64,000 nucleotides of DNA from Hordeum vulgare subsp. vulgare (GCF_904849725.1 NC_058518.1:420367081-420431080); one strand, 5' to 3'. Positions 43,767 to 56,121 are shown, counted from the first letter of the stretch. Made by a program: numbers and translations. The notes: generated from the sequence alone by a model not told the origin.

Positions 43767-45585
43767 TGTTGGGGAACGTCGCAAGGGAAACAAAAATTTT
43801 CCTACGCGCACGAAGACCTATCATGGTGATGTCCATCTACGAGAGGGGATGAGTGATCTACATACCCTTGTAGACCATACAGCAGAAGCGTTAGAGAACG
43901 CGGTTGATGTAGTGGAACGTCCTCACGTCCCTCGATCCGCCCCGCGAACAATCCCGCGATCAGTCCCACGATCTAGTACCGAACGGACGGCACCTCCGTG
44001 TTCAGCACACGTACAGCTCGACGATGATCTCGGCCTTCTTGATCCAGCAAGAGAGACGGAGAGGTAGAAGATTTCTCCGGCAGCGTGACGGCGCTTCGGA
44101 GGTTGGTGATGACCTTGTCTCAGCAGGGCTCCGCCCGAGCTCCGCAGAAACGCGATCTAGAGGAAAAACCGTGGAGGTATGTGGTCGGGCTGCCGTGGAA
44201 AAGTCGTCTCAAATCAGCCCTAAAACCTCCGTATATATAGGTGGGAGGGAGGGGGCCTTGCCTTGGGGTCCAAGGACCCTCAAGGGGGTCGGCCGAGCCA
44301 AGGGGGAGGACTCTCCCCCCCCCCAAACCGAGTTGGACTAGGTTTGGTGGGAGGGAGTCCTCCTCCCTTCCCACCTCCTCCTTTTTTTTCCTCTTGATTT
44401 TTCCACTCTTGGCGCATAGACCACTTGTGGGCTGTCCCACCAGCCCACTAAGGGCTGGTGTGTCTACCCCAAAGCCTATGGGCTTCCCCGGGGTGGGTTG
44501 CCCCCCCCGGTGAACTCCCGGAACCCATTCGTCATTCCCGGTACATTCCCGGTAACTCCGAAAACCTTCCGGTAATCAAATGAGGTCATCCTATATATCA
44601 ATCTTCGTTTCCGGACCATTCCAGAAACCCTCGTGACGTCCGTGATCTCATCCGGGACTCCGAACAACATTCCGCAACCAACCATATAACTCAAATACGC
44701 ATAAAACAACGTCGAACCTTAAGTGTGCAGACCCTGCGGGTTCGAGAACTATGTAGACATGACCCGAGAGACTCCTCGGTCAATATCCAATAGCGGGACC
44801 TGGATGCCCATATTGGATCCTACATATTCTACGAAGATCTTATCGTTTGAACCTCAGTGCCAAGGATTCGTATAATCCCGTATGTCATTCCCTTTGTCCT
44901 TCGGTATGTTACTTGCTCGAGATTCGATCGTCAGTATCCGCATACCTATTTCAATCTCGTTTACCGGCAAGTCTCTTTACTCGTTCCGTAATACAAGATC
45001 CCGCAACTTACACTAAGTTACATTGCTTGCAAGGCTTGTGTGTGATGTTGTATTACCGAGTGGGCCCCGAGATACCTCTCCGTCACACGGAGTGACAAAT
45101 CCCAGTCTTGATCCATACTAACTCAACTAACACCTTCGGAGATACCTGTAGAGCATCTTTATAGTCACCCAGTTACGTTGTGACGTTTGATACACACAAA
45201 GCATTCCTCCGGTGGCAGTGAGTTATATGATCTCATGGTCATAGGAATAAATACTTGACACGCAGAAAACAGTAGCAACAAAATGACACGATCAACATGC
45301 TACGTCTATTAGTTTGGGTCTAGTCCATCACGTGATTCTCCCAATGACGTGATCCAGTTATCAAGCAACAACACCTTGTTCATAATCAGAAGACACTGAC
45401 TATCATCGGTCAACTGGCTAGCCAACTAGAGGCATGCTAGGGACGGTGTTTTGTCTATGTATCCACACATGTAAATGAGTCTTCATTCAATACAATTATA
45501 GCATGGATAATAAACTATTATCTTGATACAGGAATTATAATAATAACTATATATTTATTATTGCCTCTAGGGCATAATTCCAACA
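43767..45585 (-). repeat. Solo Angela LTR
   Basis: A single LTR of 1,819 bases with TGTTGG...CCAACA ends, read on the minus strand, flanked by identical GTATC (43762-43766 and 45586-45590). No internal Angela sequence is on either side. An LTR with a matching target duplication is the expected result of recombination between the two LTRs of one element. Confidence 0.95.
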
Positions 45586-46189
45586 GTATCCCCGTTAGTA
45601 GCCCCCAAAACCGTTGGGGTCCGGAGGCCTCCGGACAAGGAGAGCCAATGATTTTCCCCAGCGCCCGAAGCTGTTGTTGAAGTCGACGTTGGAGCCGGCG
45701 AGCGGAGCACGAGTCCGTTAGCCGGTTGGGGAGGTAGTCGGCCACGACACAACCAGCCACCGCGGCGCCTCGGGCTCCACGACGATACCTCTGGCTTGGC
45801 ACCGACCGGCACGTGCCACGTGTGAACTGGTGGTGCATGGCGGTCCCGCCAATACGCGCGCGACGGGACATTGCCGCAGGCCTAGCCTGACGCGCCCCGG
45901 CCCACGCCTGTGATATTCTGCGGCCGCGGGCCGCCAGTTGGTGCCCCGCGTGGTTTAATGCGCGTGGGGATCGTGGGATAGTGGGGAACGTGGGTGTAAC
46001 TGATCCCACGCCCCACGTCTTTCCCACGCTTTAAAAGTTGGACGTGGGGAGGCCGGTTCGCCATTGCCCTCCCACACTCCATCTTCCACCTCGCCCTAGC
46101 TTTGGTGCTCGCCGTCGTCACCCTCCCTCCTCGTTCCCGTAACGCTCACCACCATCGTTCCCCCTTCCTTGCGCCCGTAGCGCCTTCCC

Positions 46190-47480
46190 GTGGTCCATCC
46201 GCTGGGGGGGACGCGTTTCATGTTTCTTTCTCCCCGCTCCATTGCCGGTCGAGGACGAGATGGTCGGACTACCCCCGGTTTGTGGGAGGGCTCCTTCATC
46301 ACCGACGAGCATATCGCATACCTCCCACAGACGCGGAAGATCCCGTCCGTGGAGCGCGTCGAGACGCGTGTGCCGGAGCCCCGCGTCGGTAAGCGCGTCA
46401 TGTTCGGCACAGACTTCCTCGCCGACTTCGGGCTGCCGGCGAGTCGCTTTCTCGGGCAATACCTGGAATTCTATGGGCTCCAGATGCATCATCTGGGGTC
46501 AAACTTGGTGTTGTACCTCGCATGCTTCGCCACCCTGTGCGAGGGGTACTTGGGTTTCTGGCCCTTTCCTTCTCTGTTCTGCCTCTTTTTCCACTTCCGT
46601 GTCGAGATGCATGACGATGTGGCATACTCCCGCGGCGGTGCGGTGTTGTACAGGTGGCGAGGCGGGCTCTTCCTGAAGATGAAGTGGATCGACTCCTTCA
46701 AGAAGTGGCAAAACTCCTTCTACGTCCGCAGCGTCGGCGATGGGGGGACTGCGTCAACCTCCCGCCATTTGCTGACACGTGGCCGACTTGGACGAACTGG
46801 AGCCTTGAGGTGCGCAACGATGAGGTGCGCAACGATGAGGTGCTGTCGATTGCGGGACGGCTAAAGGAGCTCAAGGCCTCCAAGGGATTGATGCCCTCGG
46901 ATATAGTGGCGGCATTTATTTCCTGCCGAGTGCTACCGCTGCAGGTGCGGCAGCACCGGATTTGTGACATGAGCTTCCAAAAGGACACATGTCGGCTGTC
47001 GACTGTGGAGTTGCTGCCGAGCAAGATCACCACCAGGGTGAATGCCATCACCAGTTTCCGACTGGATGCCAAAGTGTGTTGGTTCGGCATGGAGCCTTTC
47101 TACCGTGGCAGACGCGCGCCGTCGGTGAGTTCTCGTCCGACTAGGGTCGTTCTTCCTTTTTCTTTCGGTATGTGAAGCGCGGTCGCGCCTTTCCTTAGCT
47201 TTTTTCTCAACAGATAATGAGGGATGGTCCGAACCCGGAAATCTTTGAGCTGGGCCGCACGGATCCTGACTCCAAGGACTACGAGTCGGACGGGGGGGGG
47301 GGGGCAAGGATCCGAACACGCTGGAGGCGGAGGAGGAGGATGAGGATGAGGAGGAGGAGGACGCTGCTGTGATCGGTGGGGTGGGGACGTCGAGCAATCC
47401 CTGCCCCGACGGGACTGTGAAGGATTTGATCAACGATGACGACAACTACGTGCACGTGGTAGAGGTGCCGCCAGCTGTGA
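46190..47480 (+). pseudogene. Transposase_28-like (putative gypsy-type) protein, frameshifted
   Basis: The first frame has FGTDFLADFGLPASRFLGQY, LEFYGLQMHHLGSN and LCEGYLGFWPFPSLFCLFFH, characteristic of the plant domain catalogued as putative gypsy type transposon. After DSFKKWQNSFYVRSVGDGG the frame shifts at a G6 run (46741-46746) and continues as a second frame (NWSLEVRNDEV... SKGLMPSDIVAAFISCRVLP). A plausible intron (GTGAGT at 47125, CTCAACAG ending 47213, 89 bases) leads into an acidic second exon (EEEDEDEEEED) containing a G13 run. NDEVR is tandemly repeated. The 3' end is cut at 47485. Function of the family is unknown. Confidence 0.65.
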
Positions 47481-47484
47481 TGGG

Positions 47485-49242
47485 TGTGGCACCCCGGCTC
47501 AGAGGAAACCGGCACGCCCCGTATTCCAGCCCAAGGACAAGTCTTCTGGAATACGGCACTGTTGGCATAGAACAAATCAGCTCTTTATTACTATGGAAAA
47601 TATTACAAGGGTTCTTAGATTACATCGCCACGGCGATACTACGCCTGCTTACGGTAAATCCTACACTAGCAGCGGAACAACGACGAATGTGATGAACTCT
47701 ACTCCGCAGGGACTCTGGTTGGAACGTGCATCCTAGCTCGCAACTCGGAATCCTCGACAAGCAATCATGGCATGACCTGCAATCTGGCATGACACGCTAG
47801 GTGAGTACTTTGAATGTACTCACAAGCTCACAACAAACATCAGCATTAAGGCAAGACAACATCATAGCAATCAAGATTAGGTAAAAATTTGCTATCACTA
47901 AAGGGGTAGTTGAAAAATAACTATACCAGGCTACCACCACCGCACTCTGGTGATACCAACTCTTGTGATCTTACTCAGAACCTTCAGCGAGTATCCTCAA
48001 GACGGATACCAAGACTTGTCACCAGCATGATGCCCAACTGTTACCATATTCAGACGAGTTCTTCCATCATTACTATCATAGTTACGGTTGACCACCTACT
48101 GAGGTCTGGGCGGGCTCTCCAATACCGTGGACGCGACTATTCGAATAGATTTGACACTCTGCATAGGTTGCACACTTTACCCACCTCATGGAGCACTGAC
48201 CTCGTGATCCCATTCGGGTGGACCAGTGTTGCTCCAACGAAACTTGTCTGACCCGTGACTCTTTCATCGCACCATCGGCATTCATCCTCCCCCGGAGTTC
48301 TGCCCTGGGTGGCCCTATGTCCTCATGACACCTGCCACCGTCGTGGCCAAACTAAACTGTCCCAAACGGGGACGTGCGCACAAAACAACTCAACTGGCTC
48401 ACGGGGTTAGCACTGTCTACCGGGCCAAGGTAGCACGCGTGCATAACCCTCCCTCTTTGGAGGTACCGGTGAATGGTCACGCGATCAGACCAAGTCAAGG
48501 TCGTCCCATATCGGCAAATGTGGTTGCACTAATGAGCCCGGACAGGTGACTCTAGATCAACCACTAAGTAGCTTATCCCCGAATAATATCTCTCTCATAA
48601 CTGACACTCCATGTCATAGTAATCTGATAACTAGTAAGCTCAAGCCACTACTGTTGATTCATATCCATAAACTGTCGGATGAAACCCCAAATAATCATAG
48701 ACAGTAATCTCAACAGTATGGTGTAAACTAGTGGGTAAAATACTAGTTACTAACAGTCTTGTACTCAACATGGTAGTCATCTATTCAAACAGTGCATACT
48801 CAGATTCCAGACTATAAACAGATATACTTGTGATTAAAAAAATTAATTAAACTATGATATTGCAATGCGGTTAAGCAAATGAGAGTTGTGGCTTGCCTGG
48901 GATGAGGGATCTACCGGGAAGAAGTGCGAGGAGCTCGCGGAAGGAATCGCCGGAAATAGTTCTCTCTCGGAGGAGGGGTTGTTTACGGCCATGGCAACAT
49001 GGTCATTTCCATTGTGGGAACACATAGTGGAAATGGTACCATCTTGACGGGCTCGACGAGATGAAGACGTGGGCTTTGGAATCACTGGAATCGGAGTTAT
49101 GGGTAAAAAGATATGAGTGCTTTTATGTCAGGGACCTATTTGCAAAAATAATATTTCCACTGAGGTCCCTGGCAGCCCAGCGGGTCGTGCACTCTGGAAG
49201 AATACGCTTTCCCTTTGGGAAAGAGTAACTATGTTGGGATGT
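47485..49242. mobile_element. Unclassified LTR-like segment
   Basis: Starts TGTGGCACCCCGGCTCAGAG, preceded by ATGGG. It has a TG start, a TATTACTATGG/poly-A-rich context, and no coding frame over 1.75 kb, as in an LTR or retroelement leader. It is interrupted at 49242 by element E2 and resumes at 56122. The far end and target duplication could not be found. Confidence 0.35.
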
Positions 49243-50751
49243 TGATACGTCTCCAACGTATCTATAATTTTTGATGGTTCCATGCTATTATCTTGTCAAA
49301 CTTTGGATGTTTTGTATGCCTTTTATATCTTTTTTGGGACTAACCTATTAACTCAGTGCCAAGTGCCAGTTCCTGTGTTTTCCGTGTTTTTGACCCTTTT
49401 CAGAGGAGAATATTAAACGGAGTCCAAACGGAATAAAACCTCCGAAAAGATTTCTTCTGGAACAGAACATACGCGGGGAACTTGAGAACCAAGGCAAAGG
49501 ACCCCGGGGGAGGTCACAAGCCCCCTAGGCGCGGCCTGGGGGGGCCGCGCCTAGCAGGCATGTGGGCCCCCTGGGGCTCCTCTGCCCTACTTCTTCCGCC
49601 TATAAATCCCCGAAAAATCCAAAACCACGAGAGAGATACACGAAAATACTTTTCTGCCGCCGCAAGTTTCTGTCTCTGCAAGATCCCATCTGGGGCATGT
49701 TCTGGTGCCCTGCCGGAGGGGGGATTCAGATACGGAGGGCTTCGTCATCAACACCATTGCCTCTTTGATGATGCGTGAGTAGTTCACCATAGACCTTCGG
49801 GTCCATAGCTAGTAGCTAGATGGCTTCTTCTCTCTCTTGGATCTTCAATACAAAGTTCTCCATGATCTTCATGGAGATCTATCCGATGTAATCTTCTTTT
49901 GCGGTGTGTTTGTCGAGATCCAATGAATTGTGGATTTATGATCAGATTATCTATGAATCTTATTTGAGTTTCTTCTGATCTCTTATATGCATGACTTCAT
50001 ATCCTTGTAATTCTCTTCGAGTTGTGGGTTCTGTTTGGCCAACTTGATCTATGATTCTTGCAATGGGAGAAGTGCTTGGTTTTGGGTTCATACCATGCGG
50101 TGACCTCACCCAGTGACAGAAGGGGTAGCGAGGCACGCATCATGTTGTTGCCATCAAGAGTAAAAATATGGGGTTTATATCTATTGCATGAATTTATCCC
50201 TCTACATCATGTCATCTTGCTTAAGGCGTTACTCTGTTTGTCATGAACTCAATACTAGATGCATGCTGGATAGCGGTCGATGTGTGGAGTAATAGTAGTA
50301 GATGCAGAAAGTATCGGTCTACTTGTCTCGGACGTGATGCCTATATGTATGATCATTGCCTTAGATATCGTCATGACTTTGCGCGGTTCTATCAGTTGCT
50401 CGACAGTAATTCGTTCACCCACCGTAATATTTGCTATCTTGAGAGAAGCCTCTAGTGAACACTATGGCCCCTGGGTCTACTTCACATCATATTTTCAGCC
50501 CTACACTTTTACTTTGTTGCACTTTCTACCGTCAGATCTCACCTTGCAATCAATCATGAAGGGATTGACAACCCCTTTGTAGCGTTGGGTGCAAGTTTGC
50601 TGTTTTTGTGCACGTACATTGGTGCCTCATCTTGATACTCCTACTGGATTGATACCTTGGTTCTCAAACTGAGGGAAATACTTACTGCTACTGTGCTGCA
50701 TCACCCTTTCCTCTTCAAGGGAAAAAACCAACGCAAGCTCAAGAGGTAGCA
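49243..50751 (+). repeat. 5' LTR of E2
   Basis: Starts TGATACGTCTCCAACG, ends GAGGTAGCA. TATAAAT at 49601-49607 is the likely TATA box. Confidence 0.92.
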
Positions 50752-50762
50752 AGAAGAATTTC

Positions 50763-50841
50763 TGGCGCCGTTGCTGGGGAGGAGGATCAAATCAAGAATA
50801 GTCTCCCGTCAACGTGCCAATTTCTCGCACCGTTGCCGGGG
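50763..50841 (+). other. Two tRNA-Asp-type primer sites of E2
   Basis: TGGCGCCGTTGCTGGGGA at 50763-50780 and TCGCACCGTTGCCGGGGA at 50824-50841 are both close to the Athila primer complement TGGCGCCGTTGCCGGGGA. The first, 11 bases after the LTR, is probably the one used. In E1 the equivalent of the first site lies inside the LTR. Confidence 0.75.
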
Positions 50842-51040
50842 AGCATCAAGTGAAGCTTATCCAAGTAAGTGTCGCAAACTCATCTCTTGCATTTACTTTT
50901 TTGCCTCTCGTTTTCCTCTCCCCCACTTCTGAAAAACAAAAATTTACAAAAATATTTGCCTTTTTCGTTTGCCTTTCCTTTGCTTGCGTGCTATGTGCCT
51001 TCAATATGCTTGCATCTTCGCTTGCTGAAAATCTATTGAT

Positions 51041-51790
51041 ATGGTTCCTCGTCCACTTGCTAATCTCTTTAAGAGATCCAATTATGTTGAACTAATTGCT
51101 AGTGAGTTTTGTGCACTAGATTTTCTTTATGGAGTTTTGCTTGAGATGCGTGAATCTGAAAATCATGATGAAGAAATTTATAAAGTGATTCACGAGGGCT
51201 CCTTGAATGAAAAGCATGATTGCAATGGTTTCACTATAAATCCTATTAGTGTCAATCATGCTAAAAATATGCAAAACCCTAAGCTTGGGGATGCTAGTTT
51301 TGCTATGTCCACTACTTGTTGCAATGATCGTGATTGGGGTGACAAATTTTCTTATGATCTTGAAAATTTGTTTAAGCTTCATGATGATTATGATATTTGC
51401 AATAATATTGAAAGTGGGATTGGAGAAGTCATGACTTTAGTTGATGATAATCCCACTATTTTTGAAGAGCGTCAACTTTGCATGCATGTGGATCATGAAA
51501 AGAATATCCTTTGTGATAGCTATATTGTTGAAGTTGAATATGATCCCACATGTAATTATTATGAGAGTGGAAAATATTGTGATAGAAACTTTCATGTCAC
51601 TAAATCACCTCTCGTTATGTTGAGATTGCTATTGTCTCTTTCTTCTTCCTTGCATATGTTAACTATTGGTTGTCTTGACAATCTGTTTTCCTATAAAATG
51701 CCTATGCATAGGAAGTATGTTAGACTTCGATGTGATTTTCACATGCTTTATGATGCTCTCATTGTGCTTCGATTCTTGTATTTTGTGTGA
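51041..51790 (+). CDS. Uncharacterised ORF of E2, 249 residues
   Basis: Homologue of the E1 ORF at 31115, with the same start context (GAAAATCTATTGATATG) and an extra 13-residue tail (YDALIVLRFLYFV) that is hydrophobic. Conserved blocks cover the middle of the protein, including GEVMTL.DDNPTIFEERQLC and LCDSYIVE. N-terminal third and C-terminal quarter vary most. I know no domain that fits. The open frame in two diverged copies argues that it is a real gene of the element. Confidence 0.65.
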   Translation: MVPRPLANLFKRSNYVELIASEFCALDFLYGVLLEMRESENHDEEIYKVIHEGSLNEKHDCNGFTINPISVNHAKNMQNPKLGDASFAMSTTCCNDRDWGDKFSYDLENLFKLHDDYDICNNIESGIGEVMTLVDDNPTIFEERQLCMHVDHEKNILCDSYIVEVEYDPTCNYYESGKYCDRNFHVTKSPLVMLRLLLSLSSSLHMLTIGCLDNLFSYKMPMHRKYVRLRCDFHMLYDALIVLRFLYFV

Positions 51791-54607
51791 GCATCATTGA
51801 ATTATCAATGCCTAGCTAAAGGGCGTTAAACAATAGCGCTTGTTGGGAGGCAACCCAATGAATTTATCTTTGCTTTTTGTTTTCTGTTTGGTTGCATCCA
51901 CACCATCATAATTCTGTTATGATTATGTTTTTTGTGTTTATTTTTGTGTTTGAACCAAGCAAAACCTTTATGACTAGTTTTGGTGATGGTTGTTTGATCA
52001 TGCTGGAAAAAGACAGAATTTTTTTGCTCACGAAATTATTTTTCATTTTTATCCAGAAAGAGCTTTTGAGTTGATTCTTTTTGCTGCTGGTTGATATGCC
52101 AATTTCTCAAACTGTCGTAATTGTTCAGAATTTTAGAGATACCATAAGTATACGAAGTATAAATATTGCTACAGACTGGTCTATTTTTGACAGATTCTGT
52201 TTTTGTTGTGTTGATTGCTTATTTTGATGAAACTATGGATAGTATAGGGGGGGTACTAGCCATGGAAAAGAGAGAATACAGTAATCTAACACCAATATAA
52301 ATAGAAATCAAGTTTGCTACAGTACATCAAGAGGTGGTAGTTTGTTTTCTTGTGCTAATGATATCACGAGTTTCTGTTTAAGTTTTGTGTTGTGAAGTTT
52401 TCAAGTTTTGGGTGATGATCTCATGGACAAAGGGATAAAGAGTGGAAAGAGCTCAAGCTTGGGGATGCCCAAGGCATCCCAAGCCAAATTTAAGGACACC
52501 AAAAAGCCTAAGCTTGGGGATGCCCCGGGAAGGCATCCCCTCTTTCGTCTTCAATCCATCGGTAGTATTACTTGGAGCTATATTTTTATTCACCACATGA
52601 TATGTGTTTCGCTTGGAGCATCGTGTATTATAGGAGTCTTTTATTTTTGATGTGTCACAATCATTCTTTCTGCACACCTTTTGAGAGAGACATGCACTCA
52701 TCGTGAATTTACTAGAATACTCATTGAGCTTCGCTTATATCTTTTGAGTTAGGCAATTTAGCTCACATGTGCTTCACTTATATCTTTTGAGCTAGATAAC
52801 TTTGCTCTAAGTGCTTCACTTAGATATTTTAGAGCACGGCGGTGTCATATTTTGGAGAAATAAAAACTCTCGATCTTCACTTATATCTTTTTGAGAGTGC
52901 TCTCTCTGAGTAACTTGGTAGTTGGCTTGTGCTATGAAAGTAGTCCCAAAGGTGACAGGCACCCAAAGAGGATACAATAAAACTTCCATATTCATGTGCA
53001 CTGATTAGAAAGAGAAGTTTGATTCCTCTCAATTAGTTTTGATACATGGATTTGGTAATATTAAGATTTATGTTAGTAGGGTGTTGTGAATCTAGAAATA
53101 CTTGTGTTGAAGTTAGTGATTCCCGTAACATGCACGTATGGTGAACCGCTATGTTAGGAAGTCGGAGCATAATTGATTTATTGATTGTCATCCTTTGTGT
53201 TGCGGTCGGGATCACGCGATGGTTAACACCTACCAACCCTTCCCCTAGGAGTATGCGTTTAGCACTTTGTTTTGATTACTAATAAAAACTTTCGCAATAA
53301 GTATGTGAGTTCTTCATGACTAATGTGAGTCCATGGTATAGATGCACTTACACTTTCCACCATTGCTAGCCTCTCTACTGCCGCGCAACTTTCGCCGGTA
53401 CACAAAACCACCATAGATCTTCCTCAAAACAACCACCATACCAACCTACTATGGAATTTTCATAGCCATTCCGAGATATATTGCCATGCAACTCCCACCG
53501 TTCCGTCTCATGACTTGTGCCGTCACTTACATATTGCCATTGCATGATCGTAAGATAGCTAGCGAGATGTTTGAACGTCATACGCTAAGCTAGATCGTTG
53601 CACATCCCGGTACACTACCGGAGGCATTTCCTATAGAGTCATCATCGTTCTAAGCATTGAGCTTTGAGTAAATGAAAGTGTGACGATCATTATTATTAGA
53701 GCATTGTCCCATGTGAGTAAATAAAAAAAAGAGGCCAAAGTTGCCCACAAAAAAATAGAGAGAGAGATATGGAAAGAGGCCAAAGAGCCCAAACAAAAAA
53801 GAAAAAAAGGAGAGAAAAAGAGAGAAGGGACAATGCTACTATCTTTTTCCACACTTGTGCTTCATAATAGCACCATGTTCTTCATGATTGAGAGTCTCTT
53901 GTTTTTTCACCACCATATGCTAGTGGGAATCTTCATTATATAACTTGGCTTGTATATTCCAATGATGGGCTTCCTCAAAATTGTCCTAGGTCTTCGTGAG
54001 CAAGCAAGTTGGATGCACACCCACTAGTTCTCCTTTTGAGCTTTCACATACTTATAGCTCTAAGTGTATCCATTGCATGGTAATCCCTACTCTTTCACAT
54101 TGATATCTATTGATGGTCATCTCCATAGCCCTTTGATACGCCGACTCGATGTGACCATATCCTCCTTTTTGTCTCACAACCTCCACCACACTCTATTCCA
54201 CCTATAGTGCTATATCCATGGCTCACGCTCATGTATCGCGTGAGAATTGAAAAAGGTTTGAAAAAGTAAGAGTGCGAAAACAATTACTTGGCCAATACCT
54301 GGTTTGTGCGTGATTTAAATTCGTTGTGTGGGGATGATGGAGCATAGCCAGACTATATGATTTTGTAGGGATAACTTTCTTTGGCCTTGTTATTTCGAAA
54401 GTTCATGATTACCTTGCTAGTTTGCTTGAAGTATTATTGTTTTCATGTCAATAGCAAACTATTGTTTTGAATCTTACAGATTTGAACATTCATGTCACAT
54501 GAAATAAGTTACAAAGGACAAATATGCTAGGTAGCATTCCACATCAAAAATTCAGTCTTTATCGCTTCCCTACTCGAGGATGAGCAGGAGTTAAGCTTAG
54601 GGATGCT
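51791..54607 (+). other. Non-coding interior of E2
   Basis: Collinear with E1 31826-34536. Contains repeated AAGCTTGGGGATGCC motifs (52454, 52511), the hairpin at 52516-52540, repeats of GCTTCACTTATATCTTTTGAG at 52730-52900, purine-rich AGAGGCCAAAG runs near 53725-53825, and the purine tract GAGTTAAGCTTAGGGATGC before the 3' LTR. No supported gene. Confidence 0.7.
52516..52540 (+). other. Perfect hairpin in E2 interior
   Basis: Identical to E1 32581-32605: 9-base stem GGGGATGCC/GGCATCCCC, 7-base loop. Confidence 0.7.
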
Positions 54608-56116
54608 TGATACGTCTCCAACGTATCTATAATTTTTTATGGTTCCATGCTATTATCTTGTCAAACTTTGGATGTTTTGTATACCTTTTATATCTTTTTT
54701 TGGGACTAACCTATTAACTCAGTGCCAAGTGCCAGTTCAGGTTTTTTCCGTGTTTTTGACCCTTTACAGAGGAGAATATTAAACGGAGTCCAAATGGACT
54801 AAAACCTCCAAAAAGATTTTTTCCGGAACAGAAGATACGCGGGGAACTTGAGAACCAAGGCAAAGGACCCCGGGGGAGGTCACAAGCCCCCTAGGCGTGG
54901 CGTGGGGGGGCTCCTAGCAGGCTTGTGGGCCCCCCTGTGGCTCCTCTGCCCTACTTCTTCCGCCTATAAATCCCCGAAAAATCCAAAACCACGAGAGAGA
55001 TCCACGAAAATACTTTTCCGCCGCCGCAAGCTTCTGTCTCCGCAAGATCCCATCTGGGGCATGTTCTGGTGCCCTGTCGGAGGGGGATTCGGATACGGAG
55101 GGCTTTTTCATCAACACCATTGCCTCTCCGATGATGCGTGAGTAGTTCACCATAGACCTTCGGGTCCATAGCTAGTAGCTAGATGGCTTCTTCTCTCTCT
55201 TGGATCTTCAATACAAAGTTCTCCATGATCTTCATGGAGATCTATCCGATGTAATCTTCTTTTGCGGTGTGTGTGTCGAGATCCGATGAATTGTGGATTT
55301 ATGATCAGATTATCTATGAATCTTATTTGAGTTTCTTCTGATCTCTTATATGCATGATTTCATATCCTTGTAATTCTCTTCGAGTTGTGGGTTTTGTTTG
55401 GCCAACTTGATCTAGGATTCTTGCAATGGGAGAAGTGCTTTGTTTTGGGTTCATACCGTGCGGTGACCTCACCCGGTGACAGAAGGGGTAGCAAGGCACA
55501 CATCGTGTTGTTTCCATCAAGGGTAAAAAGATGCGGTTTATATCTATTGCATGAATTTATTCCTCTACATCATGTCATCTTGCTTAAGGCGTTACTCTGT
55601 TTGTCATGAACTCAATACACTAGATGCATGCTGGATAGCGGTCGATGTGTGGAGTAATAGTAGTAGATGCAGAAAGTATCGGTCTACTTGTCTTAGACGT
55701 GATGCCTATATGTATGATCATTGCCTTAGATATCGTCATGACTTTGCGCAGTTCTATCAATTGCTCGATAGTAATTCGTTCACCCACCGTAAAAATTTGC
55801 TATCTTGAGAGAAGCCCCTAGTGAACACTATGGCCCCCAGGTCTACTTCACATCATATTTTCAGCCCTACACTTTTACTTTGTTGCACTTTCCGCCTTCA
55901 GATCTCACCTTGCAATCAATCGTGAAGGGATTGACAACCCCTTTGTAGCGTTGGGTGCAAGTTTGCTATTTTTGCGCAGTTACATTCGTGCCTCATCTTG
56001 ATACTCCTACTAGATTGATACCTTGGTTCTCAAAGTGAGGGAAATACTTACTGCTACTGTGCTGCATCACCCTTTTCTCTTCAAGGGAAAAACCAACGCA
56101 AGCTCAAGAGGTAGGA
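54608..56116 (+). repeat. 3' LTR of E2
   Basis: Same length as the 5' LTR, starting TGATACGTCTCCAACG and ending GAGGTAGGA (terminal CA changed to GA). TATAAAT near 54964-54970. Confidence 0.92.
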
Positions 56117-56121
56117 GATGT

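Larger units (their letters stand above)
43726..47484 (+). mobile_element. Element with Transposase_28-like ORF, split by solo LTR
   Basis: Sequence right of the E1-type LTR (43726-43766) continues at 45591 beyond the solo Angela LTR, sharing the target GTATC. It includes a GC-rich segment (45591-46060), CTTTAAAAG near 46030 as a possible TATA box, and the broken gene at 46190-47480. It ends where an unrelated LTR-like sequence starts at 47485. The type of element is uncertain; such genes are usually carried by gypsy-related repeats in Triticeae. Confidence 0.5.
49243..56116 (+). mobile_element. Complete non-autonomous Athila-like gypsy element E2
   Basis: A 6,874-base element with two LTRs of exactly 1,509 bases (49243-50751, 54608-56116) and target duplication GATGT (49238-49242, 56117-56121). 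Interior of 3,856 bases: primer sites, one ORF of unknown function, conserved hairpin, purine tract. No gag-pol. It shares layout and most sequence with E1 but its LTR ends earlier, at GAGGTAGCA (GAGGTAGGA in the 3' LTR). Confidence 0.93.
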
